Source: Deltaproteobacteria bacterium
GTDB lineage: Bacteria > Desulfobacterota > Desulfobaccia > Desulfobaccales > 0-14-0-80-60-11
Assembly (NCBI GenBank): GCA_023381945.1
Contig: JAMCQY010000192.1
Coordinates: forward strand, 1-8,784
Length of the DNA: 8,784 bases
Reading direction: 5' to 3'
Shown here piece after piece: positions 1-6,252 of the stretch; the first letter of the stretch is position 1, and each line of letters opens with the position of its first letter. The notes below the pieces were generated by a model. That model had not been told where the DNA came from and made no database searches. It worked only from the letters and a program-made list of their open reading frames with translations. The position numbers and the translations under genes were made by a program.

Positions 1-1
1 C

Positions 2-1171
2 ACGGCCATGATCCTCTACAAGGACATCCGCACCCCGGGCCAGACCGAGCTCTTCTATAAAGAAGCGCAAAGCGACCCCGGCGTCATGCTGACCAAGGCT
101 GAGATCGAAGGCGTCACCCTGGCCGGCGACGGCAAGCTCAATATCGCCGCAAAAGACACCTTGTTGGGCGAGAATGTAATCTTCGAAGCCGACCTGGTGG
201 TGCTGGCCACCGGCCTGGTGCCGATGACCATGGATGAGCCGGTGATCAATCTCGGTTACCGCCAGGGTCCCTGGTTGCCGGAAACCAATCCGGAGAGCAG
301 GGCCTACGACGGCTTTGCTGATTCCAACTTCATCTGTTTCCCGTACGAAACCCGGCGCACCGCGATCTATGCCGCAGGGACCGTGCACCAGGCCATGACC
401 ATTCCCATGGCCATGGCGGACGGCGCCGGCGCGGCCTGCAAGGCCATCCAGGCGGTGGAACACGTGGCCGAGGGTATGGCGGTGCATCCCCGGGCCTGGG
501 ACGAGACCTTCCCCGACCCGTTCATGCAGCGTTGTACCTCATGTAAGCGCTGCACGGAAGAATGTCCCTTCGGCGCCATCGAAGAAGACGAAAAAGGCAC
601 CCCGTTCTACAAGATCAACCGGTGCCGCCGCTGCGCCACCTGCATGGGGGCCTGCCCGGAACGCATCGTCTCCTTCAAGGACTACAGCGTCGACATCATC
701 GGTTCCATGCTCAAGGCCTGCGACGTGCCGGAGATCGAGGACGAAGACGATCCCAACGTGCCTTACCGGATCATCGGCCTCATCTGCGAAAACGATGCCA
801 TGCCGGCCCTGGATGCCGCGGGCTTGCATAAGCTGAAACTCGACCCGAGAATCCGTTTCATTCCCCTGCGCTGCCTGGGGTCCTTTAACATGGTCTGGGT
901 CTCGGACGCCCTCTCTCGGGGCGTGGATGGAATGATGCTGCTGGGTTGCAAATACGGGGACGACTATCAGTGCCACTTTGCCAAGGGCAGTGAGCTCTGC
1001 AATTACCGTTTGAGTAAGCTGTCGGAAACCCTGGACAAGCTGGGACTGGAATCCGACCGGGTGCAGCAATATCAGATAGGCCACTCCGACTTCGACAAAC
1101 TGCCGCAAATGATTGAAGATTTTGTGACCCGGATTAAAGAAGTCGGCCCTAACCCCTTCAAGGAATTTTAG
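2..1171 (+). CDS. qmoB: QmoB, quinone-interacting membrane-bound oxidoreductase subunit B (3' part)
   Basis: This is an HdrA-like flavoprotein subunit of the Qmo complex, which exchanges electrons between the menaquinone pool and APS reductase during sulfate reduction. The reading frame is already open at the window edge, so the Met at base 8 is internal and roughly the N-terminal half is missing. Counting from that Met, residues 55-150 resemble the end of an FAD-binding HdrA domain (VVLATGLVP near 64-72). Residues 176-216 form a double 4Fe-4S ferredoxin module with Cys 176/179/182/186 and 206/209/212/216. Residues from about 253 match an MvhD-like delta-subunit domain with Cys 260, 289, 314, 322 and 331. 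The order HdrA, ferredoxin, MvhD followed by a QmoC gene separates QmoB from QmoA and from ordinary HdrA. Its stop codon overlaps the qmoC ribosome binding site, so the two are probably translationally coupled. The subunit itself is expected to be cytoplasmic. Confidence 0.93.
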   Translation, partial: TAMILYKDIRTPGQTELFYKEAQSDPGVMLTKAEIEGVTLAGDGKLNIAAKDTLLGENVIFEADLVVLATGLVPMTMDEPVINLGYRQGPWLPETNPESRAYDGFADSNFICFPYETRRTAIYAAGTVHQAMTIPMAMADGAGAACKAIQAVEHVAEGMAVHPRAWDETFPDPFMQRCTSCKRCTEECPFGAIEEDEKGTPFYKINRCRRCATCMGACPERIVSFKDYSVDIIGSMLKACDVPEIEDEDDPNVPYRIIGLICENDAMPALDAAGLHKLKLDPRIRFIPLRCLGSFNMVWVSDALSRGVDGMMLLGCKYGDDYQCHFAKGSELCNYRLSKLSETLDKLGLESDRVQQYQIGHSDFDKLPQMIEDFVTRIKEVGPNPFKEF

Positions 1172-1183
1172 GAGGTATGATCC

Positions 1184-2320
1184 ATGGCAGGCGAAACTGT
1201 TATCAAACCTGACCTGCAATTCGTCAACCGGGTCATCGCCGCCGGGGGGGACACGGTCAAAAAATGCTATCAGTGCGACACCTGTTCGGTGGTCTGTAAC
1301 CCCACTCCCGATAGCAAGCCCTTCCCCCGGAAAGAGATGCTCCAGGCCCAATGGGGCTTGAAGTCGGTGGTGCAAAGCCCGGATATCTGGCTGTGCCATC
1401 AGTGCAGCGACTGCACCGTCTACTGCCCCCGGGGCGCCAAGCCCGGTGAAGTGATGGGAGCCCTGCGGAAGATGTGCATCGAGGAATACTCCCAGCCGCC
1501 GCAACTGGCCAAGATGGTGAGCGATGGCCGTTTTCTGCCCGTGCTCATCGCCCTCCCGGTAGTGGTTCTGCTCTTCATGCTGAAATTCACGGGGATGATT
1601 GGCGTAGGTTCAGGGCTGCATATTCCGGACGGTCCCATTGTCTACTCCAAGATGTTTCCCACTTTCTGGCTAATTGACGCCATTTTCGTCCCCGCTTTCT
1701 TCTTTGCAGCGGCGGTGCTGGGACTGGGCGTGATGCGCTACTGGAAAGACCTGAACGCCAACAATCCCTGGAAGGTCCGGGTGGAAGGCAACCTGGTGGG
1801 CAACCTCATCGAGGTCATCAAGGATATCTTGATGCACAACCGCTTCCGGCTGTGCGAGACCACCTATACCCGGTCCACCAACCACCTGTTCCTGGTCTTC
1901 GGGTTTATTTTCCTGGCCATCGTCACTAGCTGGGGCTTCCTGAATGAATGGGTATTGCACCACGAATCCCCATACTTTATGTTCTCGCCCATCAAGCTGC
2001 TGGCTATGGTCGGCACCGCCGGACTGCTCTATGGCATCTACAATATCGTCAAGGATCGCCGGGCCAATGCCGAAAAGGCCGGCTTCGGCAGCTACTTTGA
2101 CTGGCTGTTGATCTACGTGGTCTTTGCCGTGGGCGCCACGGGCCTGCTCTCCTGGCTGTTCCGCTTGCTGCATATCCCGATCCTGGCGTACCCCACGTAC
2201 TTCCTGCACCTGTGCAGCGTGTTTTTCCTGTTCTTTTACGCCCCCTACACCAAGATGGCTCACATGGTGTACCGCACCGTGGCCATGCTCTACGCCCGCA
2301 TGTCGGGCCGGGGCTTCTAA
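1184..2320 (+). CDS. qmoC: QmoC, membrane subunit of the Qmo complex (HdrC/HdrE fusion)
   Basis: QmoC anchors the complex in the membrane and links its iron-sulfur chain to menaquinone. The N-terminal HdrC-like part has two 4Fe-4S motifs: Cys 28/31/34/38, the last followed by Asn-Pro, and Cys 71/74/77/81, the last followed by Pro. From about residue 113 come six hydrophobic segments, near 113-135, 161-184, 234-253, 268-286, 305-328 and 340-358. This is the layout of an HdrE/NarI-like cytochrome b, with several His residues in or next to the helices as possible haem ligands. The 378-residue length fits the family. The start is well supported: AGGAGGT at 1170-1176 lies 7 bases before the ATG and overlaps the qmoB stop codon. 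A strong terminator follows 28 bases after the stop, making this the last gene of the operon. Confidence 0.95.
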   Translation: MAGETVIKPDLQFVNRVIAAGGDTVKKCYQCDTCSVVCNPTPDSKPFPRKEMLQAQWGLKSVVQSPDIWLCHQCSDCTVYCPRGAKPGEVMGALRKMCIEEYSQPPQLAKMVSDGRFLPVLIALPVVVLLFMLKFTGMIGVGSGLHIPDGPIVYSKMFPTFWLIDAIFVPAFFFAAAVLGLGVMRYWKDLNANNPWKVRVEGNLVGNLIEVIKDILMHNRFRLCETTYTRSTNHLFLVFGFIFLAIVTSWGFLNEWVLHHESPYFMFSPIKLLAMVGTAGLLYGIYNIVKDRRANAEKAGFGSYFDWLLIYVVFAVGATGLLSWLFRLLHIPILAYPTYFLHLCSVFFLFFYAPYTKMAHMVYRTVAMLYARMSGRGF

Positions 2321-2348
2321 GCGGCGGGACCATCACCGTTAACCACCA

Positions 2349-2375
2349 AGCCGGCCCCTCGGGGCCGGCTTTTTT
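2349..2375 (+). terminator. Intrinsic terminator after qmoC
   Basis: AGCCGGCCC and GGGCCGGCT can form a GC-rich stem around a CTCG tetraloop, immediately followed by a run of six T. This is a textbook rho-independent terminator, 28 bases past the qmoC stop. It separates the qmo operon from the AT-rich island downstream. Confidence 0.93.
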
Positions 2376-2416
2376 GTGTCGGAGAATTTTATTCTGAAAA
2401 GCTTCCCGGTTGCTTA

Positions 2417-2515
2417 TACCCCACAAATACCCCACAAAACTTCTTTTTTCCAATTTGTGGGGTAAAGCAGTGGAGCTATACCCCACAAACTTGCTTTTTG
2501 CTCTTTTGTGGGGTA
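2417..2515. repeat. Five-copy 11-mer array forming two equal hairpins
   Basis: The perfect 11-mer TACCCCACAAA occurs forward at 2417-2427, 2428-2438 and 2479-2489, and inverted at 2454-2464 and 2505-2515. The last four copies alternate in orientation with starts 26, 25 and 26 bases apart. They make two perfect 11-bp stems (2428-2438 with 2454-2464, and 2479-2489 with 2505-2515). Each stem encloses a 15-base pyrimidine-rich loop, and the loops differ from each other. The array ends 18 bases before the nucleotidyltransferase start codon and was not seen elsewhere in the window. It could be a set of operator sites, paired RNA hairpins in a leader, or a mobile palindromic repeat. The sequence alone does not decide between these. 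Confidence 0.95.
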
Positions 2516-2519
2516 CAGT
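2491..2519 (+). promoter_or_regulatory. Candidate sigma70-like promoter overlapping the second hairpin
   Basis: TTGCTT at 2491-2496 and TACAGT at 2514-2519 are 17 bases apart, matching the consensus boxes at 3/6 and 4/6 positions. The -35-like box lies in the loop of the second hairpin, and the -10-like box begins in the last two bases of its right arm. A protein bound to the repeats would therefore cover the promoter. Transcription would start near 2526, leaving a very short leader before the ATG at 2534. The match is weak and is an inference. Confidence 0.3.
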
Positions 2520-2533
2520 CAATTTAAAGGGTT

Positions 2534-3547
2534 ATGACTGTGGTTATTGAGCAAATATGGGATGAGAGCCGTGATTATTACCTCGATTATCAGGCGAGGC
2601 TTATAGGAGAATTATTGCTTACTCCAGCAGGCTCAATTAAACGGAAAAATGGCCGGGGAGCAGGATTTTTATATTTGCATAAAAGGAAAGGCCAGAAGTT
2701 TGAAGATATTTACCTCGGCAGCGAGAACGATCCGGCAGTCCAGCGACTGTCCGAAAGAATTAAGAATCGGCAGAGATTAATTCGGGAATTGCGCTCCACC
2801 AAGAACGCCCTAAAACTTTTGAAGGCTCAGAAGATGGCACAGGCACTAAGGGATTTTACGGAACCGTTGCGGAAACTTTTTGCTGAGATGGAGCGGTTGG
2901 GTTTGTTTTCAGCGGGGGTTGAGCTGGTAGGAAGTTACTGTTTTAAAGTATATCAAAGTCATTTTGGAGTCGAATGGTTTCCTTTGCGCACTGTAGATGT
3001 GGACTTTGCCATTCCTCTGCCATATAAAGGCCCATCTGCCGATCTGGAAGCCGTACTAAAAGAACTGGGTTTTAGACAGATATTTAATAGCGATGGAACA
3101 ATATTTTATGAAGGCAACGAATTAAAAATAGAGTTTTTACAACCTCGCAAAGGTGGCGGCGACAAGAAAATAACAAAAGTTAAAGAATTATCTACTAATC
3201 CCGTACCAATTCCTTATCTTAATTTACTCCTCGATAATAAGTTAGAGGTGTCATTGCGGGATATCGGCCGGATAGCCTTACCATCGATGCCCGCTTTTGT
3301 ACTGCATAAGCTTTTAATAGCTTTTATTCCCATTAGAAAAGAAAAGAAAGAAAAGGATCTTAAACAGGCCTGTACGGTAGCTAAAAAGGTTGTTAGGGAA
3401 GAAAAATTAATAGAGGAGCTCCATGGCTTATTGAAAAATATGCCAAAAACCTGGCGGAAAAAAATTAATACGTCAGCTCTAAGCATCCCGGACTATGTTG
3501 CAGATTGTAATGTGGATTTTCTAAAAATTTTAATTATTCCCGATTGA
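2534..3547 (+). CDS. Nucleotidyltransferase-fold protein (possibly NTP_transf_8-like)
   Basis: The 337-residue protein has the core signature of the DNA polymerase beta-like nucleotidyltransferase fold. Gly133-Ser134 is followed by the acidic pair Asp155 and Asp157 in TVDVDFAI, with a likely third acidic residue at Glu200 in KIEFLQ. A later conserved-looking stretch (PAFVLHKLLIAF at 253-264, then KEKDLKQA at 272-279) resembles the C-terminal part of AbiEii- and NTP_transf_8-type proteins. Residues 75-120 are charged and helical. All metal-binding acids are present, so it may be active, but the substrate is unknown. The ATG at 2534 is the only in-frame start after the stop at 2525-2527; AAAGGG lies only 2 bases before it, an unusually short spacing. 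The gene is visibly richer in A and T, with Lys/Ile-rich codons, than the genes on both sides. That and its isolation behind a terminator suggest transfer. No antitoxin-like or HEPN partner gene is adjacent. Confidence 0.8.
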   Translation: MTVVIEQIWDESRDYYLDYQARLIGELLLTPAGSIKRKNGRGAGFLYLHKRKGQKFEDIYLGSENDPAVQRLSERIKNRQRLIRELRSTKNALKLLKAQKMAQALRDFTEPLRKLFAEMERLGLFSAGVELVGSYCFKVYQSHFGVEWFPLRTVDVDFAIPLPYKGPSADLEAVLKELGFRQIFNSDGTIFYEGNELKIEFLQPRKGGGDKKITKVKELSTNPVPIPYLNLLLDNKLEVSLRDIGRIALPSMPAFVLHKLLIAFIPIRKEKKEKDLKQACTVAKKVVREEKLIEELHGLLKNMPKTWRKKINTSALSIPDYVADCNVDFLKILIIPD

Positions 3548-3585
3548 TCAAACTAGAGTTATATTTAATCCTGTTATCTCTTTTT

Positions 3586-3613
3586 ACTGACAACTGACAA
3601 CTGGCTACTGGCT
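3586..3613. repeat. Period-7 repeat (ACTGACA x2, ACTGGCT x2)
   Basis: Four back-to-back heptamers, ACTGACA, ACTGACA, ACTGGCT and ACTGGCT, lie 17 bases before the next start codon and just before its ribosome binding site. The 11-mer AACTGGCTACT at 3599-3609 recurs exactly at 6216-6226. The pattern resembles the short tandemly repeated heptanucleotides known from cyanobacteria. No terminator was seen between the nucleotidyltransferase stop and this repeat. Confidence 0.85.
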
Positions 3614-3630
3614 ATTAAAAGGAGCCTCTC

Positions 3631-4182
3631 ATGGACATGAACCAGCTCATGACCCTGTTAATCGCCCAGGGGCAAAAATGGATCAAGGAGCAACGGAACG
3701 CCTACCGGCCCAGGGGAAGGAAATTGCCGGACCAGACCATCGCCCAATTTTCCCCGTTTTTTGAGCCGTCGCTGCTGCAAAAGGTCCGGCTGGTGATGGT
3801 GCCGGCCCTGGAAAATCCCAAGTTTCTCGAAGCCTACCGCGCCACCTTCGACGAAAAGGCCATCCCCATGCTGGATTTTACCAGCTTTTCCGGCATCACC
3901 TATGTGGACACCATCCTGCTGGTTGATGAATTTCCGGGAGCCGACCCCGACGTCACCCTATTCCATGAATTGGTGCACGCCGTGCAATATGAGCTGTTGG
4001 GGCCGGAAAAATTCGTGGAACTCTATCTTATGGGCTGGATCAATCAGGGCTTCAATTATGCCGCTATCCCTCTGGAGATGGACACCTACGAGTTACAGAA
4101 CCGCTTTGAAGCAGACCCGAACACCCCCTTTCCGGTTAAAGATGAAATCTCCCGCAGCCTGGAGCTGATGGTGGAGGATTAA
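3631..4182 (+). CDS. Putative zinc metallopeptidase-like protein with HELVH motif
   Basis: This 183-residue protein has a HELVH zinc-binding motif at residues 112-116, preceded by a hydrophobic strand (ITYVDTILLVDEF) as is usual before the active-site helix. Further on, PLEMDTYELQNRFE (147-160) offers Glu149 and Glu154 as candidates for the third zinc ligand of a gluzincin-like site. No signal peptide or membrane helix is visible, so it is probably cytoplasmic. I do not recognise a named family. It may be one of the small orphan HExxH proteins in bacterial genomes, and peptidase activity is unproven. The start is supported by AAAAGGAG at 3617-3624, 6 bases before the ATG. Base composition returns to the GC-rich style of the surrounding chromosome. 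A palindromic repeat follows 8 bases after the stop. Confidence 0.8.
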   Translation: MDMNQLMTLLIAQGQKWIKEQRNAYRPRGRKLPDQTIAQFSPFFEPSLLQKVRLVMVPALENPKFLEAYRATFDEKAIPMLDFTSFSGITYVDTILLVDEFPGADPDVTLFHELVHAVQYELLGPEKFVELYLMGWINQGFNYAAIPLEMDTYELQNRFEADPNTPFPVKDEISRSLELMVED

Positions 4183-4190
4183 AGCAGAGG

Positions 4191-4242
4191 GTAGGACAGC
4201 CGCTCCCGGCTGTCCCAGGACAGGCGAGGGCGCCTGTCCTAC
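4191..4242. repeat. BIME-like double hairpin with GTAG and CTAC ends
   Basis: Two adjacent perfect hairpins are present. GGACAGCCG (4194-4202) pairs with CGGCTGTCC (4207-4215) around CTCC. AGGACAGGCG (4217-4226) pairs with CGCCTGTCCT (4231-4240) around AGGG. The outer ends GTAGGACAG (4191-4199) and CTGTCCTAC (4234-4242) are also complementary. GTAG before the first hairpin and CTAC after the second fit two head-to-head REP sequences, the arrangement called a BIME. There is no T-run after either stem, so it is not a classical terminator, though it could affect mRNA 3' ends. Confidence 0.85.
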
Positions 4243-4316
4243 ATTACCGCTATTATTTGGAAGGAATTTCTGGTAAAATCAGAGCCTGACAGGGAATAAT
4301 CCAAAGGAGTAATCGC

Positions 4317-5123
4317 ATGGTTGATATGAATATGAAGGTGGTGGAGCCTCGGAAACTTACCCCAGAGAGCCGTTTCCGGTTTCGCTGCCATCAGGGAGTC
4401 TCCTGCTTTACTGAGTGCTGCGGTAAGACCACTATTATCCTTACCCCTTACGATATCTTGCGCCTGAAGAATCGCCTCAGAATCCCCTCCGGGGAATTTC
4501 TCGCCAAATATACTCGCAGCGAGGATCACGACAAGTCTGGCTTGCCCATGGTCATCATGGATATGCCCCGGTTTGAAGGAAAATGCCCCTTCGTTAAACC
4601 GGTGACTGGCTGCGAAGTTTATACCGACCGCCCGGCCTCCTGCCGCTACTACCCCATCGGCCAGGGCACTCTGATCACCGAACCGGAAGAGGGCAAAAAG
4701 GCGGTGGAGGAATTCTACTTTTACGTTCGAGAACCGCACTGCCGCGGTTACGAAGATGAGGCCGAATGGACCGTGGCCACCTGGCGGGAAGACCAGGGCG
4801 TGGACCATTACGACGAAATGAACCTGGAATGGAAGACCATGATGCTGCGCCGGGGCGAGGACGGCGGCCCGGTCGCCGACGAGCGGGGCAACCGCCTGTT
4901 CGCCATGGTGATGTACGACTTGGACCAGTTCCGCAAATTTGTCTTCAAGAGCCGTTTCCTGCAACTTTTCGCAGTTGATGAGGACATCCTGGAGAAGATT
5001 TGGGACGATGACGAGGAGCTGTTGAAATTCGGCTATCAATACGTCAAGACCGTCCTGAAGATCGAAGATGCCTTAAAACTGCAGGAAGCCAAAGTTACCG
5101 AAGGGACCACGATGACTTTTTAG
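4317..5123 (+). CDS. YkgJ-family cysteine cluster protein
   Basis: The 268-residue protein has the cysteine layout of the YkgJ/CxxCxxCC family (PF03692): Cys24, Cys30 and the pair Cys34-Cys35, then Cys90 in KCPF, Cys99 in GCEVY and Cys109 in ASCRYYP. These residues are thought to bind a metal or Fe-S centre, but the function of the family is not established. A further Cys142 lies in EPHCRGY. Residues 150-260 are acidic and helical and extend beyond the minimal family domain. No signal peptide is seen, so it is probably cytoplasmic. The start is supported by AAAGGAG at 4303-4309, 7 bases before the ATG. The 74 bases between the BIME-like repeat and the gene contain TAAAAT at 4274-4279 but no convincing -35 partner. 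Its last stop-codon base is also the first base of the period-7 inverted repeat that follows. Confidence 0.85.
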   Translation: MVDMNMKVVEPRKLTPESRFRFRCHQGVSCFTECCGKTTIILTPYDILRLKNRLRIPSGEFLAKYTRSEDHDKSGLPMVIMDMPRFEGKCPFVKPVTGCEVYTDRPASCRYYPIGQGTLITEPEEGKKAVEEFYFYVREPHCRGYEDEAEWTVATWREDQGVDHYDEMNLEWKTMMLRRGEDGGPVADERGNRLFAMVMYDLDQFRKFVFKSRFLQLFAVDEDILEKIWDDDEELLKFGYQYVKTVLKIEDALKLQEAKVTEGTTMTF

Positions 5124-5199
5124 TGAGCAGTAAGCAGAGAACAGTGAGCAGTAACCACAAGATTTACTGCTGCTCACTGCTTACAGCTCACTGCTCACT
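5123..5199. repeat. Long imperfect inverted repeat built from heptamers
   Basis: The left arm reads in sevens: GTGAGCA, GTAAGCA, GAGAACA, GTGAGCA, GTAACCA (5123-5157). The right arm reads TTACTGC, TGCTCAC, TGCTTAC, AGCTCAC, TGCTCAC (5164-5198). The arms are partly complementary; the outermost and fourth left units pair perfectly (5123-5129 with 5192-5198, 5144-5150 with 5171-5177). The plus-strand right arm contains the ACTNNNN unit (ACTGCTC, ACTGCTT) seen at 3586 and 6186. It fills nearly the whole gap between two genes and ends 6 bases before the next gene's ribosome binding site. There is no long T-run at the base of the stem. Confidence 0.88.
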
Positions 5200-5220
5200 T
5201 TTATAAAGGAGACCGGGACC

Positions 5221-5640
5221 ATGACAGAGAAACCGGAATCGGCAATCAATAAGATCCTCAAGGATTATCATACCATTGCGGTGGTGGGCCTCTCTTCAAA
5301 TCCCGAACGTCCCAGCTACCAGGTGGCTCAATACCTGCAACGCCACGGCTACCGCATTATCCCGGTGAACCCTGGCTGTCAGGAGATTTTGGGGGAGAAA
5401 TGCTACCCCACCCTCAAAGACATTCCTTTCCCGGTGGAGGTGGTGGACATCTTCCGCAAAGTTGAAGCCATCCCTGCCATCGTGGACGAGGCGATCACTA
5501 AAGGGGCCAAGGCTGTCTGGATGCAACTGGAGTTGGAAGAGCCCGTATCTGCTGAAAAAGCCCGGCAGGCCGGCCTGCAGGTCGTAGAGAACCGCTGCAT
5601 GAAGATCGAACACGCGGCCTGGCAAGAGGCCGGATCTTAA
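5221..5640 (+). CDS. CoA-binding protein, YccU type
   Basis: The 139-residue protein is a stand-alone CoA-binding (succinyl-CoA synthetase alpha-like) Rossmann domain of the YccU/CoA_binding_2 family. Diagnostic stretches are VVGLSSNPERPS at 21-32 (nucleotide-binding loop), IPVNPG at 47-52, VDIFRK at 75-80, WMQLE at 100-104 and VVENRCMKIEH at 121-131. The length is normal for the family. The protein should bind CoA or an acyl-CoA in the cytoplasm. Its biological role is not known, and no catalytic ligase domain is attached. The start is supported by AAAGGAG at 5205-5211, 9 bases before the ATG. The gene is followed closely by the beta-flower gene and may be cotranscribed with it. Confidence 0.92.
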   Translation: MTEKPESAINKILKDYHTIAVVGLSSNPERPSYQVAQYLQRHGYRIIPVNPGCQEILGEKCYPTLKDIPFPVEVVDIFRKVEAIPAIVDEAITKGAKAVWMQLELEEPVSAEKARQAGLQVVENRCMKIEHAAWQEAGS

Positions 5641-5674
5641 TTCACCATCATGGTTAATCGGGGAGACGGTGAAC

Positions 5675-6034
5675 ATGGAAACCACCCTCTTTAATAAAGG
5701 CGGCAAACCCGTGGCCTATTTCGCCGAGGATTGCACCACCATCTATACCTGGGATGGCCGGGCGGCCGGATATCTTCTGGAGGATAAAATCTTTGGCTGG
5801 AACGGCCGGCAATTGGGCTGGTTCGACAACGGCACTGTCTTTGATATCTATGGCCTCAGGGCCGGCTTCCTCAAGAGCAAATCTCCCATCCCCACGGAAA
5901 TGGAATCCGGCAAGGCCTTAAAGCAGGCGAAGAGCATTAAGGGGATCCGGCAAAGCCCGGTGCCGAAACCTGTCATGTGTTACGGCTATTCCAGCCAATC
6001 CCTCGAAGATATTCTGGACGAAGGCGAGGCCTGA
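5675..6034 (+). CDS. 4-fold beta flower domain protein
   Basis: This short protein (119 residues from the chosen start) has four repeats with the pattern aromatic-x-x-x-G-x-x-x-G/A-aromatic. They lie near residues 5-18 (LFNKGGKPVAYF), 23-36 (IYTWDGRAAGYL), 39-52 (IFGWNGRQLGWF) and 55-68 (VFDIYGLRAGFL). This matches the bacterial 4-fold beta-flower domain, in which each repeat supplies one blade-like hairpin. The remaining 50 residues are basic and then acidic and look unstructured. Function is unknown. An in-frame GTG at 5669 is possible, but GGGGAG at 5660-5665 is 9 bases from the ATG at 5675 and only 3 from the GTG, so the ATG is preferred. The gap to the upstream gene is 34 bases. Confidence 0.8.
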   Translation: METTLFNKGGKPVAYFAEDCTTIYTWDGRAAGYLLEDKIFGWNGRQLGWFDNGTVFDIYGLRAGFLKSKSPIPTEMESGKALKQAKSIKGIRQSPVPKPVMCYGYSSQSLEDILDEGEA

Positions 6035-6069
6035 AAATTTTTTTGCCCGGCGGCTCGCACCGTCTCCCG

Positions 6070-6122
6070 GCTTCAATCAAACATTCCCCGGCGAAATCCC
6101 CAGCCCGGGTTTGAGCTTTTTT
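6070..6122 (+). terminator. Possible weak intrinsic terminator
   Basis: TCAAAC (6077-6082) can pair with GTTTGA (6109-6114), and CCGG (6088-6091) with CCGG (6105-6108), with a five-base bulge between. An alternative outer pairing joins GCTTCAA (6070-6076) and TTGAGC (6111-6116). A run of six T follows at 6117-6122. The stem is imperfect, so this is tentative. The rest of the 218-base gap after 6034 shows only the heptamer repeat listed separately. Confidence 0.3.
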
Positions 6123-6185
6123 CTTTCGATTTCCTCCGCATTCCCACCAATTCTGAGCCGCTCGCATCTTCTGCATAATCTTTGT

Positions 6186-6226
6186 AAAACTAAAAACTAA
6201 AAACTAAAAACTGGGAACTGGCTACT
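6186..6226. repeat. Period-7 repeat (AAAAACT units, then GGGAACT, GGCTACT)
   Basis: The dinucleotide CT recurs exactly every 7 bases at 6190, 6197, 6204, 6211, 6218 and 6225. The first four units read AAAACT or AAAAACT, followed by GGGAACT and GGCTACT. The final AACTGGCTACT is identical to the stretch at 3599-3609. The repeat sits 26 bases before the next proposed start codon, as the other two heptamer clusters sit before theirs. Confidence 0.85.
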
Positions 6227-6252
6227 TTATTATCATTGAAATTCTGGGGGTT

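Noticed and set aside
8..10. The Met at base 8 as a true start of the first gene
   Set aside because: The frame is open to the window edge, the protein would begin inside an FAD-binding domain, and there is no ribosome binding site in view.
539..1504. A 321-codon minus-strand open frame across the end of qmoB and start of qmoC
   Set aside because: It lies antisense to two well-supported genes and has no family-like features.
2417..2515. Reading the 11-mer array as a small CRISPR
   Set aside because: The repeats alternate in orientation, are only 11 bases long and enclose 11-15 base gaps, and there are no cas genes.
2376..3630. A transposon or insertion sequence carrying the nucleotidyltransferase
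   Set aside because: The 11-mer array is found only on the left side, no matching terminal repeat or target duplication was seen on the right, and there is no transposase in the island.
4191..4242. Intrinsic terminator for the HELVH gene
   Set aside because: Neither hairpin is followed by a T-run, and the GTAG/CTAC ends fit a REP pair better.
4239..5039. A 266-codon minus-strand open frame opposite the YkgJ-family gene
   Set aside because: The plus-strand gene has a good ribosome binding site and the full cysteine pattern; the minus frame has neither.
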